Source: Tethya wilhelma (lineage: Eukaryota > Porifera > Demospongiae > Tethyida > Tethyidae). From it: a stretch of DNA of 64,000 nucleotides. The stretch is from positions 17,825,291 through 17,889,290 of the forward strand of contig CAXIPT010000002.1 in assembly GCA_964030475.1 (NCBI GenBank), written 5' to 3'. The position numbers were made by a program, and so were the translations under genes. Shown here in pieces: positions 37,823-48,615 of this stretch. The stretch's first letter is position 1, and every line of letters starts with the position of its first letter. The notes beneath the pieces are model-generated. The model saw only the letters and a program-made list of their open reading frames with translations. It was not told the DNA's origin and did no database searches.

Positions 37823-39491
37823 ATGGCTTCTGATGATGAAGAATATCACTCAGCTCCTGAAGACACTCCAGACAAACTCGGTGAGGCTGCTTCTCCAGGA
37901 GCAAAAGACTCTAGCAAACCAGATCTCATTGGCACAGCACAAACAGCCCGTGAAAAGATCCCACAGGACTGTGACAGACAAGAATGTAGAGATAAAAACA
38001 ATGACACTGTTGAGCCAGTTGTAAGTGATAATAATGAGAGGGGCGATAAGAGTGGTGAGGATGTGGAGTATGTGAGTGGATTGGATAACCGATACGTGAG
38101 TGAGGATCATAATGATGTGCAAGAGAAGGTGGAGCTGACAGAGGAACAAATCAAAGTGAGCTAGTTTGATATATTATAATGCAGAATGTTTTGAAAAGGG
38201 ACTATTGATTCTGCCGGGCGGTTCATTATTGATGCACCACTGTTCAATTGTCACTAGGAACTAAAAGAACAGGCTACCAAGTTAAAAGCAGCCGGTAATG
38301 AAAACTTTAAAAGTGGAGGTACGATGAGTTCATGTTGTCATTCATGGCAATCCCACACTGTAGGCTGTCATGATGTGATCTTGTGCTTGTGATATTCTTA
38401 GAGTATGAACAAGCAGTGGACAACTATTCACAGGCTCTCAATCTGTATCCACCATCATGTGAGCATGAGATTGCAGTGTGCTATGCCAACAGAGCTGCCT
38501 GTCACATGAAAACGGTATATACGTCAAGCATGCATGCTACATCATGTGTCTGTCACAACCAAATGTAGTAGTTTCACATTGACACACATGCACATGTCAC
38601 ACTTGCAGGAAGCTCACCAGAATGTCATTGATGACTGTACTAAAGGTATTCTTTGCATGCAGCTCCATCTTTGGTGTGTGAGATGGAGGGAGTACAATGG
38701 TACTTTGTATTGAATTGGGAGTTAGGGATTTGACTGACTGACTGGGTGACATTTCTGGTCAAGGTATGCTATGATTCATGAAGTAAAACTCTTTGTTTCT
38801 TCTCTTTTTACAGCTCTAGAGCTTGAGCCAAATTACTTAAAAGCTATCCTGAGAAAGGCACAGGCTTGTGAAGCTTTGGAAAAGTACGAAGATGCTTTGG
38901 AAAGTCAGTTTGTTTTGCTTTTAAACAATAGACATAATATTATGATGAATTCTATCCCTATGGTTGTCTAGGTTACAAGAAAGCTTTGGAAATTGATCCC
39001 TCACAGAGCTCAGCAAGACAGGCAGTAATGGTATGGTTGACACAAATAAAATGTAATGAGTGGGTCATAATATACTTTGCATTCATCTGTGCAGTATCTT
39101 CCGGACAAGATAAAGGAACAACAGGAGAAAATGAAAGAAGAGATGATTAGTAAGTACATAATGTAAGACATCATTGCCTCATCCCCAGGCTCTCTCCGAA
39201 CGAGGCTAATATAAGACATCATACACTGTTGCAGCTTCTGTTTTGAGAATACTGTGCTACGTAGACTTACTAGTATATAGTAATACATTCCTTCACAGAG
39301 GGAACACTTCCGTGCAAAATAGTACATCTGTCCTATATAGCTATGTCGATTTACCCATGTGTTGATTCCCTGCAGGTAAACTCAAGGAGCTTGGCAATGT
39401 TGTTCTCAAACCATTTGGACTCTCAACAGAAAATTTTCAACTTCAACAAGACCCACAAACTGGCGGGTACTCTGTGAACTTCAAAAGATAG
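37823..39491 (+). CDS. TTC1: Tetratricopeptide repeat protein 1
   Basis: TPR adaptor of the TTC1 family, which binds partners such as Hsp90 or G-alpha-16 in mammals. Eight exons: 37823-38155, 38258-38318, 38402-38514, 38609-38645, 38814-38903, 38972-39030, 39095-39149, 39376-39491. The acidic N-terminus ([17 protein letters not shown]) is followed by three TPRs: [40 protein letters not shown] and [20 protein letters not shown]. The C-terminal block [20 protein letters not shown] and the end [10 protein letters not shown] match human TTC1 closely and settle the identity. It lies 180 bp downstream of ACTR1 on the same strand and is convergent with phosphomannomutase. One donor is GTCAGT (38904), otherwise canonical. 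Confidence 0.95.
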
Positions 39492-39880
39492 TATACATTA
39501 ATTTTGCTTTTTTAATATCATAATTTTGCATTATTATATTATAATAATTAATCTTCAAGTTTGCCGACTTTATTATTGACAGTACAATCACATGCACCAG
39601 ACATTAATGTTGCTTAAAATATATTTATAGGGTCAGTTCAACATGCATGAACCGCGCTAAAGGTCATTGACATGCATGAACCATACTAAAGGTCATTAAA
39701 TATTGCAAAGTTCAAACACTTAAAGCAAGCTGATATTCATAGTTATGACACTAATTTGAATAGCTGAACAATAACCCATATTACACAAATGGCCGTGATT
39801 CAGGGTGTGTGCAATAGGCTATATACAACATAATCTTCTCTAATAGACAGTCAATATATCCATATATAATAATATACAAT

Positions 39881-40627
39881 CTATTTGTAAAATAGCTCCT
39901 TGAGCTGTTCCATGGTATGTTCAGGCGAGGTAGTCTTGTGTCCAATGGTGCGGGGATCTTCGTAAATCTCGTAGTCGTTGCCTCCCTTGTGGGTCTTGTC
40001 ACCAAAGAAGTGCACCTCCTTGAACTGCGTCAGATCGACGAGACTCAAACAGTACGTCTTGTCCCAACCGATCGGAAACACGTCAAAGCTGATTTGACCC
40101 CCGATGGAGTAGTACAGGCCAAGATCAGCAAGTTCCTTTCGGCAAGCCTCTACGAACTTTTCGCGAACCTTGTGCTCTTTGTCGTACTCAAAGAACTCTA
40201 TACGTTCTTCTTGCGTGCAATTTCTCCCAATTGGACAGACGTTGATGAGACCATTGCGGAATTCAATAAAGGTACCTCTCTTCTTTGGGATATCGAGATC
40301 AGCCGTGTAGCGAAGACAAAAGTTGACAAACTTCTTGATCTTTTCTTCACCCAAATATTCCTTGATGCTCATCTTCTTCAGTAGCTCACCATCCTTGAAA
40401 GCCACCAGACCATTCTCAGAGAACACATAGTCATACATCTGCTTGACATCTCCACCTCCCATCTGCTCTTCCATCTTGGGCCAGTCTGAGCCTCCAACAA
40501 TGCCCATGACAACTTTCTCTCTCAGTTTCACCAGGAACTCTTTCATCTCCGGTTTGATAACCAACCTGGAAGGAGTGAGAGTTCCATCTACGTCAAAGAG
40601 TACGAGGACGTCTCTCTTGGTGCTCAT
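39881..40627 (-). CDS. PMM2: Phosphomannomutase (PMM1/2 type), single exon
   Basis: Interconverts mannose-6-phosphate and mannose-1-phosphate, supplying GDP-mannose for N-glycosylation; cytosolic. This is an intronless 248-residue HAD-fold enzyme, at the family's usual length. Landmarks: [12 protein letters not shown] with the nucleophile/acid DxD pair, [60 protein letters not shown] and [18 protein letters not shown] (Mg2+ site). I start at [11 protein letters not shown] (40627) because the 21 residues open upstream have no family counterpart. PMM1 and PMM2 cannot be told apart here. An ETS-type CCGGAAGT lies at 40718-40725. Lack of introns among intron-rich neighbours suggests intron loss or retroposition. 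Confidence 0.95.
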   Translation of the reverse strand: MSTKRDVLVLFDVDGTLTPSRLVIKPEMKEFLVKLREKVVMGIVGGSDWPKMEEQMGGGDVKQMYDYVFSENGLVAFKDGELLKKMSIKEYLGEEKIKKFVNFCLRYTADLDIPKKRGTFIEFRNGLINVCPIGRNCTQEERIEFFEYDKEHKVREKFVEACRKELADLGLYYSIGGQISFDVFPIGWDKTYCLSLVDLTQFKEVHFFGDKTHKGGNDYEIYEDPRTIGHKTTSPEHTMEQLKELFYK

Positions 40628-41260
40628 TGTGGAGAATCGAAAGTAAATGGACAAGGGCACAAAAGCATGAAAAGTATACAAAGATTTCACATGTACAGCT
40701 GCTTTTAACTTCTAGAACCGGAAGTAAAAACTGACCCTTATAAGTAATTACTAGTGACGATGTTGAACATCAAAGGGGCGAGCCGTTATCATTGCTATGT
40801 AGCAAACAATTAAAGTTCATCAATAATTGATGTTACTTCAGCTATACGACACACATAAAAATGAAAGCTGAATATTTATTAACCAGGCCTGATGTGGGAC
40901 AAATCATGGACAAATGAAGTATGACTGAGCAGCAAGATCCAATTGCTAGTTGTTCAAGAACTGACAGGCAGGTGTATGTGCTAGTAGATAAGAGCCAGCA
41001 GTCAGCTATATGCTCCCTTTTGGTAGTTTTCAGCCCCTCTAATTGTGGTCTCTCCGGTCATTGCATGGCTCAGTTCCGGGTCTTTAACTAAAAGGGCACC
41101 AACTTGGCGAGCATTTAAGTTTACTCTCTTTTCAGCTCAAGCAGTAGCTTTCTTTCTCAGATCGAGTTCTCTCCAAGATCACGATGAACACGTGGACCTA
41201 CGCGCATGCGCTGTAAAGCTGAACAGGCAATGATCGTCATAAACATAACCATAGATAATA

Positions 41261-41417
41261 TCCAGAGGAGGTACGACACGAGTGCGCCTTTGCTGAGCTA
41301 GCAAACGAGGTGCACATGATCAACTCTCATTGTGAAGTATTGCGGTCACATGATCGGAATGTAATTAACAGACTTGCCAGCTCAGCAAAGGCGCACTCGT
41401 GTCGTACCTCCTCTGGA
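41261..41417. repeat. Inverted repeat, 39-bp perfect arms, 79-bp spacer
   Basis: Arms 41261-41299 and 41379-41417, beginning TCCAGAGGAGGTACGACACG, are exact reverse complements. Both are bordered outside by catagataatat-like sequence that is also seen at 41424, 42743 (inverted) and 52721. It is probably a short foldback element nested beside the larger element at 41426-42743. Confidence 0.85.
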
Positions 41418-41425
41418 TAATATCA

Positions 41426-42386
41426 TAGATAATATAGACTACGTGACCGGGATTGGAAACGCCCATTCACTCCAATGTAATTTTCACGGACAGCGCGGGT
41501 TTCAATTTTTGACAGCTGCCATAAAATTCGCGAGTTCTTTTGACGTGCAAGTCAGCAAGGAAAGAGGCGAAGAGAAGCTAGGAGAGGCAATAGTTTTGTT
41601 ACAGTGGAGGTTCATTGGAACAGGTAAGAATATACTTACTTGGTACTGGAATAATAAAGTGCAAATACCTACTTACGTATGCATTTTGGGCTAAATCATG
41701 CCGAGTTTTGTGATGAGTCTATGAACTCTCATTGTTTCTGTACCTCTAACTCTAAAAGTAAGCCAACAATAGTAGTCATTGTTATCATACTAACTAGTAC
41801 TTTTGGTGCAATATGGAATGGGCTAATCTTGTGTGGCATAACACAAAGGGCTATGTCAAAATTTTGTCATCAATTGGTAGGTGTAGTAGAGCTCCATGTA
41901 TATGCTTTTTCTGTACCCCTCAGAACTGTACTGTTCTCTGGCTATAGCTAATATTGACATTTTAAGGTGCATTAGTCTATGTTTCATGGAACAAGCACAA
42001 TTTTTATTCATGGGAATGTATAGTTTTCAGCTGAATGGTGTGTTTATACAAGTACTTAAATGACAAGTGATGTAATTATTACCTAGCAGCAAGATTGGGT
42101 ATTTGAACTTCTACAGTACTCCTAAACAGTATCATTAAATTCTAATTTGATAGGATGGGACGTAAACTTCGCCTATAACCATATTTCATAAGAAAAAGTA
42201 CTACAACCAGGATTAATCACAGCAAGACAAGATTGAAGTTCAGTTCTGACTCGATTAATGCAATAGGTGCCGGACTGTTCAGATGGCAGATGCACTGCAC
42301 TCCTGATGTTCTGTGTTCAGATCCCTGACAGCAGCCACCATAAACTTGTCAATTATGGAACATCTCTTTATCAGCATATCAATATT

Positions 42387-42455
<69 letters not shown>

Positions 42456-42743
42456 TAATAATTTTAGTTTAATAAACCAGCAATTTCATTACTACAGACA
42501 CTCACAGTATAATGATTTGTAGAATAAATATGCAAAAAATCTTACCTTAAAAGTCTCCTTGTAAACTTGCAGCATGCCATTTCAAAAGCATAAGAGCTCT
42601 AATAAAACTCAAAAGATCCAGGCCAGCCATTCCTCCTGTATCACGTGACATTTTGCAATTTTCCCGCGCATCAGTTACGAAACCAGAGTTGTCTGCAAAA
42701 TCCTGGGCGTTACCAATCCCGGTCACGTAGTCTATATTATCTA
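41426..42743. mobile_element. 1.3-kb element with 40-bp terminal inverted repeats
   Basis: TIRs at 41426-41465 and 42704-42743 begin TAGATAATATAGACTACGTG and differ at one base. The interior has no transposase and includes a (TG)n tract at 42389-42453. Each end opens a short reading frame pointing inward whose first residues are DNIDYVTGIGNA, encoded by the TIR itself; the left one is followed by a GTAAGA donor-like site at 41622. It looks non-autonomous. Superfamily unknown, and no clear target-site duplication was seen. Confidence 0.6.
42389..42453. repeat. (TG)n microsatellite with CG interruption
   Basis: About 20 TG units, a short CGCGCG interruption, then more TG. It lies inside the inverted-repeat element at 41426-42743. 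Confidence 0.9.
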
Positions 42744-43034
42744 GTGTGGGGCTCGCTCCGGCTCGCCCCAATAATCACGTGTAGCTAATATGCGTATGCA
42801 TGCACAGGAGGTTATGGACTCTTGGCATGCAACAGAGCATGCAAGCTTGCTCTCTGTGTATCAAGACTGCACAATTAACTTCTTCAAACTACAAATTTTA
42901 CGAGTAACAAATAAATTATTGCATACATTAATTACATGGTAGTGAAATGTATGTCTATTTAATTGCGTTGACACATGAATCAATCAGATGACAGTGAAAT
43001 AGTGAAGATATTAAAGTACAAGCAAGGTTGGTAA

Positions 43035-44085
43035 CTATGGATCATTATCATACAAATGTAAGGAAACTTTTTTAAGTGGAATAGAAAATTCTTTAAGAGG
43101 ATACCCCCTATAGTTAGGTGAACAACTGGCTTTCAGAGGTGGTGCAACTTCATGATCTGAAGACAACCCACTATCATGAATGGAATCACTTGTCTTCTTT
43201 CTCTTCCGTTCTGGCATGTAAAACGTAGAAGGTGAAGACTCTCTCTGGTCTTGATGGCGCTTTCGTTTGACAGCCTTCCAATTTGGTCCCAGTGAATTCA
43301 TGAACTCCGAATGACTCAACTTCATATTAGCAATCTCATGTTGCATTTTCATGTGGGCTACTTGTTTAGCACGTCTTCCATTTCCCTCGTATGGCAGTGC
43401 ATACGGCCACTTGTAAGTTGGTTCATCACGAACACGAGCTGCTGGTACCCTAGTCACTGCTACTGGGTCTCGTTCAGGTTCAGAAATTTGACTCAATTTG
43501 GGAGAAAAATATCGTCGAGCAATGTTTTGCAAATTGTTTGGAGTGGTAGTAGTGGCATTAGCTGTAGCAGTGCTATCTAACACTGGAGCTGTGTTCCAGG
43601 AGAGGAGGATATTGGGTGGGAAATTACGAGAGAGATGTTTTGCTACAAAAAAAAAATGACCAATAACAATCTGTAGTAAAATCATGTAAATTTTGTGTGG
43701 AGCTGACGTACCATAACGTTTCAGGCTGGGATATGGATGATCGTGAAGATAGGTGAGAGGATTTGCCAAGTTGATACTTTTTGAAACAACAAAAGGTTCC
43801 TGTGGTTGTTGGCTGTGAAGACACAGAAACGAATGCATAAATATCATACCTTAGTAGTACCTACAATTTGACAGAACATTGCATGTATATTGATCTGGTT
43901 TGGTAATGTCCACCACCTACTTACCAACAGTTCTTGCAAGAAGAAATTTGCAAAAGCGCCCCTTTCAATTCAGTTCCATCCTGACCACGGAATGCCACCA
44001 CTACACCTTCTTCAAACACATTCTCCACTTCAACAGTTATCTTATGACCCACCTCAATATCACCACGATTCCACACCGTTTCCAT
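43035..44085 (-). CDS. Uncharacterised basic, probably nuclear protein (weak PWWP2-like N-terminus)
   Basis: Three minus-strand exons: 44085-43925, 43812-43712, 43642-43035, with matching phases, about 289 residues. I start at METVWNRGDIEVGHK because an in-frame TAG lies 14 codons upstream. The first exon holds a compact beta-rich segment, ITVEVENVFEEGVVVAFRG, then GTELKGALLQISS, which by eye resembles the N-terminal block of PWWP2A/B (VRVSLDHVIEDALVVSFRF ... SGVLMDLSK). No PWWP domain follows. The rest is low complexity with a run of Ala/Thr, a TYKWPYALPYEGNGRRAKQV stretch, a helical HMKMQHEIANMKLSHSEFM and a bipartite-NLS-like KRKRHQDQ ... PERKRKKT. Function unknown. It shares a 195-bp divergent promoter with SEPSECS. 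Confidence 0.7.
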
Positions 44086-44280
44086 ATCCAGCTGATCGTC
44101 TCTGGCAAGTTCTTCCCATACAGACTAGTTTCTAGATGTTGAAGTTACAGTTACATGTAGTTGAACATCTTCAAGATCTCAAAAATTTATTGACATGTGA
44201 AAAAAATTTGGCCTCGTGGGTTTCTCTTCTAATTAGTGCTCAGCACATGCAATGAAAATTTTCTCTCCAATTGTGCGAAT
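44086..44280. promoter_or_regulatory. Bidirectional promoter gap, unknown gene / SEPSECS
   Basis: 195 bp between the start codons of the 43035-44085 gene and SEPSECS. It must hold both 5' UTRs. No named motif stood out. Confidence 0.45.
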
Positions 44281-46999
44281 ATGAATGAGAGGTCCTATGA
44301 GGCTGCTGTAGCTCTCGTCCCCAAGACTTATGTAGAGCAGGGAAGAGACGCTAGAAAGACACACGAGAAGCATATTCAAATTCTGCTGCAGCAGGTAAGC
44401 CTAATTACTGTGTAACCGCATGCATTATTCCATTATTCATTTCTTTATGATCTAAAACCACAAATTAAATAATTTTTATGACTATGTCACAGTGCAGTAG
44501 ATATATCTTCTCCTGTATCTAAATTGATGGTAACTAAATTCAACCTCTTTAGCGTAAACTGCCAGATGATGGGTGGAGCAATACCAGAATCGAACTCCTC
44601 CTCCAAGAACTGGCACTCATGGACAGCAATAACTTTCCAAGTATGTTCGCACGGAGACTAGTATAGTGGATTCATCTTTCTCGAGTAGAAGTACAGCATT
44701 TTTCGGCATCTGATTTTATCCCTATGTCTGTATATCGTGTACGCATTAGGTAATGTAGGTGTTGGTGAAAGAGAAGCTAGGATTGTGTCTGAATTGGTGG
44801 CTCAGAGACACTACAGGCTTGGTCATGGAATAGGGCGATCGGGAGATATCACAGCTGTGCAGCCAAAGGCAGCAGGTTCATCTCTGATGGCACAGTTGAC
44901 CAATAGCATGTTGCTGGATGTGATTAGACACAGTGGTAAGTGTTGTATACCGTATAGCTAGAAATATTGACGGGGATTTTAATTTGACGGTTTGACGGTC
45001 AAAGTCCAAATCGTCAAATTTAAATCCACCAATATTTTAGGCGCCATATATGAATGTGCTATGTGGACATGCATATCGTCAAATTTATAGTTTGTAAATA
45101 TCTCACTTGTAATACTCTTCTCTGTAATTACAGGGGTTCACTCTGCTCAGAAGTGTGTGCTGATCCCTGTAGCAACTGGTATGGGAATGCTATTAGTTTT
45201 ATTGACTATCAGACAACAAAGACCAACTGCTAAATATGTCATCTGGCCAAGAATAGACCAAAAGAGTTGCTTCAAGTGCATGGTGTCTGCAGGTTTGTCA
45301 ATGTAGCAACCTAGACCCCCTTTGGTCTGGCTGGCCTTGGCCTCCAGCAGACTAGACTTCACAACTTGTGAGTACAAGAGCCCCTCCTTCTTGTAAGGCT
45401 GGTCTAGTTTGTGGTATTACAAACACACCTGTGCATGTGCAATCAATAGTAACCCAATTTCCCTTCAGCTGTAAATCAAATTTGTGGTATATCAAAGAAT
45501 ATAATATGTGTGCACTTATGTTTCTCTGTAGGATTTGAGCCAGTGGTTGTGGAGAATTCTCAGGAAGGAGATGAGCTGAGAACTGATTTTTCTGCCATTG
45601 AAAAGAAGATTCATGAACTAGGAGCAGAAAACATTGCCTGTGTTCTGACAACTACCAGTTGCTTTGCTCCCAGAGCAATTGACAGGTGAGTGAGTAGAAT
45701 AATGTCACTTTCAACAAATCATGTGCTGAATCTAAATAAAATTAATGCTTTAGAATTCCAGAAGTTAGCCAACTGTGCAAACAGTATGAGATACCTCACA
45801 TTGTTAATAATGCTTACGGAGTTCAGTCAACTAAATGTATGCATTTCATACAAGAGGTGAGTTTTTATGTTGCCTGCACATACTCTCATGGGTCTGTACC
45901 ATTTGAGAGAAGATTTTGTTTGTTTTCTCTTAGGGTCACAGATTAGGGAGAGTCGATGCTTTTATTCAGAGTACTGATAAAAATTTCATGGTGCCTGTTG
46001 GTGGCTGTGTAGTAGCTAGCAGTAGTGTGGAGTTTATACAAAAAGTGTCCCAAATTTATCCAGGTAAAATGTTAGCATAACTTGCAACTCTACAGTCTGA
46101 GTCAATGTAGGTACAATACTCTGTGTTCCCCTGCAGGTAGAGCTTCTGCTACACCTACAATTGATGTATTTATCACCCTCCTATCTCTCGGATGCAAAGG
46201 TTATAGGCAACTCTGTGTGGAGAGGAAGGTTTGAATCGGTTTCTATACTCTATACACTCAACTATATTGGCTGTATTCCCTTTGTTTAGGAGAATTGGAA
46301 GTATTTAAAGAGCAAACTAGAAGAGGTTGCTTCACGCCATGATGAAAGAGTGCTCAATACCCCCACTAATCCTATCTCAATAGGTAGCTGCATGTCCCCA
46401 TTCACTATAGTTCTTTAATTCCCTATTCCCTCTTTGTATTTTTAGCTGTCAGCTTGTCCAGTCTTCCTGCAGGTGAAGTGGATTGGACTGCATTTGGTTC
46501 AATGCTGTTCACTAAACATGTATCAGGGACCAGGTAGGCTGGAAGAGATCAAATGCTTGTAGCTAACCAATTCCACTGCTGCTTTTGTGTGAACACAATG
46601 TTTATGTGTGTGCATGTACTATTATTGTACTGTATAGGGTAGTAGTACCTCATACCAAGAAGACCATTGGTCCTCACACATTCGACAATTGGGGGTCTCA
46701 TTTCGATGGCTATCCATGTGCCTATTTCACTGCTGCTGCCGCTATTGGGATGAAGAAAGAAGAGGTGGACATATTTGTAAAGAGATTAGATAAAGTGTTC
46801 CTAAAGTTTAAAAGAAAACAAGGCAACATCAAAGTGCCATTGCAAGCTTCACTTAGCTGCTCAGATTTGAAAGATAAAGGTATGTATTTTTGTATGCCTG
46901 TTTCTCAGTTTTGTATGCAGCAATTATATTTTTGTTTGTCCAAATTCCACAGACAGACAGGAAGTCACTGATGCTTGCTCTGGCTTGCCTGGACACTAA
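44281..46999 (+). CDS. SEPSECS: O-phosphoseryl-tRNA(Sec) selenium transferase
   Basis: PLP enzyme that converts Sep-tRNA(Sec) and selenophosphate to Sec-tRNA(Sec), the last step of selenocysteine synthesis. Its presence implies that the organism makes selenoproteins. Twelve exons: 44281-44394, 44553-44640, 44760-44935, 45134-45292, 45532-45685, 45754-45856, 45934-46063, 46137-46228, 46290-46383, 46446-46533, 46638-46879, 46953-46999. Landmarks: [39 protein letters not shown] (substrate phosphate loop), [59 protein letters not shown] (PLP Lys) and [18 protein letters not shown]. It runs from [13 protein letters not shown] to DACSGLPGH. The C-terminal tail is shorter and unlike the mammalian acidic tail. 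Confidence 0.96.
44961..45038. mobile_element. Short foldback (MITE-like) element in SEPSECS intron 3
   Basis: The left half AATATTGACGGGGATTTTAA.. and the right half ..TTTAAATCCACCAATATT are imperfect reverse complements centred near 45000, with internal TTTGACGGT/ATCGTCAAA motifs. The flank tatagctagaaat matches the tip of the element at 16455-16658. Non-coding. Confidence 0.6.
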
Positions 47000-47100
47000 A
47001 AAATCTATTTTTGTATGTGGTTAATATTGTGTGTATTATCTCTGATTGGCCCAATGCAAGCCTTGGCAAGTTCAGCCTCAAGTATGTAATAATCTCTGCT

Positions 47101-47107
47101 TATAAAA
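47101..47107 (+). promoter_or_regulatory. TATA box of the triple VOC gene
   Basis: TATAAAA at 47101-47107, 86 bp before the chosen ATG (47187) and about 100 bp past the SEPSECS stop. It is one of the few clear TATA boxes in the window and fits a start site near 47130. Confidence 0.55.
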
Positions 47108-47186
47108 AGCGCGCAAAAATCGACGGCAGCATCAAGGGACTTCTTTGCACGAAATTTCTGCTCAGCTTGCCAGCTACTTTGCTATC

Positions 47187-48410
47187 ATGCCTTCCACCGA
47201 AACCAAGCCTGCGACCAAACAAGGCGTTGTACCTTACGTTCTCTCTCGAGATTGCGACAAGCATATTGAGTGGTTGAAGAAGGTCTTCAATGCCGAGGAG
47301 AAGGAACTCTTTCGTACGAAGAAGGAAAAGGTAATGCACTGTGCAGTGACCATGAACGGTGGATATCTATTCCTAGCTGACGATGCCTGCACCACAGAAG
47401 AAGACTCCCCTTCACCTACTCCTGACAATAGTGATCCCAGTGGATTTTTGCTCCACGTGGAGTTGGAAGATCCTAATGTCTTCTGGAAGAAAGCTCTTGC
47501 CAATGGTGCAGTAGTAATATCAGACCTCAAACAGCAATACTGGGGTAATGAATATGGTTGTCTTAAAGATCCATTTGGATATTACTGGGGGCTAATGAAA
47601 GGAGGTGAATGTCGTAAGTCTGGTGTGATTCCATACGTACTCACTGCCGATGGCGAATGTGAGAAAGAGATTGAGTGGTTGCAGTCTGCTTTTGGTGGCG
47701 AAGTCAAAGGGAAGCACGTATCCGATGATAAGAATTTGGTTCAGCACTGTTCAGTGGAAATCAATGGCGGATACGTTTACCTGAGCGATGAGAGTTGCTT
47801 TCCCGGACCAAAATCTGAGAATTCTAGCAAAGCTCATCGGTTCCTAGCACACATGGATGTGCCTGATACGAAACCTTTGTGGGATAAAGCCACCAAGAGT
47901 GGAGCCAAGACCATTGTGGAGCTGAAGGTTCAATTCTGGGGCGATCTGTATGGAAGCGTTGAAGATGCACATGGATATCAGTGGTCCATGGCTGAAGTGA
48001 AGCCTGAAACAGTTGCTGCTCAAACTCACGCCAATGAAGGAGTGTTGCCGTATATCCTCTCACCCGATTGCACCAAGCACATTGAGTGGGTGAAGAACGT
48101 CTTTGGAGGTGAAGTGAAGGAGATTTACCATGGAGATTCAAAGAAGGTGATGCACTGCAACATTGCTGTGAATGGTGGCAGGCTTCTCATGTGCGACTTA
48201 AACTGCAGGGAAGATGACGAAGTGAAGACACCTGGTGAGCCCAAGGGGTTCATGCTTCACCAGAATGTTGCTGATCCAGACCTCATTTGGAAGAAAGCGA
48301 TGGCCAATGGTGCCAGCCAAGTGATGGAGTTGAAGAAGCAGTATTGGGGCGACTATTATGGCACTTTCCAGGATCCCTTTGGATACGAGTGGGCTATTCG
48401 TAAAGCTTGA
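47187..48410 (+). CDS. Triple-domain VOC (glyoxalase/PhnB-like) protein, single exon
   Basis: Intronless, 407 residues from MPSTETKPATKQGVVPYVLS; an in-frame ATG 14 codons earlier is less likely. It is three tandem copies of a roughly 130-residue PhnB-like VOC domain, at about residues 10-140, 150-270 and 280-407. Each copy opens with GV(V/I/L)PY(V/I)L and IEW, has a central H (KVMHCAVTMNGGYLF, LVQHCSVEINGGYVY, KVMHCNIAVNGGRLL) and ends (Q/K)xQ(Y/F)WG-x2-YG ... GYxW. Domains 1 and 3 keep DPFGY; domain 2 has DAHGY. VOC enzymes include glyoxalase I, dioxygenases and resistance proteins that use a metal held by His/Glu. The substrate cannot be inferred. Compact PhnB-like domains are mainly bacterial in my knowledge, so bacterial origin by transfer and later triplication is possible but unproven. 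It has its own TATA box and an AATAAA at 48536. Confidence 0.85.
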   Translation: MPSTETKPATKQGVVPYVLSRDCDKHIEWLKKVFNAEEKELFRTKKEKVMHCAVTMNGGYLFLADDACTTEEDSPSPTPDNSDPSGFLLHVELEDPNVFWKKALANGAVVISDLKQQYWGNEYGCLKDPFGYYWGLMKGGECRKSGVIPYVLTADGECEKEIEWLQSAFGGEVKGKHVSDDKNLVQHCSVEINGGYVYLSDESCFPGPKSENSSKAHRFLAHMDVPDTKPLWDKATKSGAKTIVELKVQFWGDLYGSVEDAHGYQWSMAEVKPETVAAQTHANEGVLPYILSPDCTKHIEWVKNVFGGEVKEIYHGDSKKVMHCNIAVNGGRLLMCDLNCREDDEVKTPGEPKGFMLHQNVADPDLIWKKAMANGASQVMELKKQYWGDYYGTFQDPFGYEWAIRKA

Positions 48411-48535
48411 AACTGAAAATCACCCTTTCCTTACAATTTTGTACTTTATCCAACATCCACCATTATAACCTCATTAGTACTTTGCATCATTATTTTCCCT
48501 TGTGATTGATCATACACCTCTTGATTTATTATACC

Positions 48536-48541
48536 AATAAA
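48536..48541 (+). terminator. Polyadenylation signal AATAAA of the VOC gene
   Basis: AATAAA 126 bp after the stop codon, in AT-rich sequence between this gene and the convergent LRR gene whose stop is at 48616. Confidence 0.6.
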
Positions 48542-48615
48542 ATTGAATACTTATGATATTGACATAGGAGTAAATCCTATTGAATTAAAAACACTTGACA
48601 TTAAATTTCAAAGTC

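Noticed and set aside
39917..40384. 155-residue open frame antisense to phosphomannomutase
   Set aside because: Shadow of the strongly conserved PMM frame; no domain of its own. The same applies to 47824-48141 and 47234-47530 opposite the VOC gene.
41374..41694. 106-residue plus-strand open frame as an ordinary gene
   Set aside because: Its N-terminus is encoded by the inverted repeats themselves, so it is treated as part of the mobile element.
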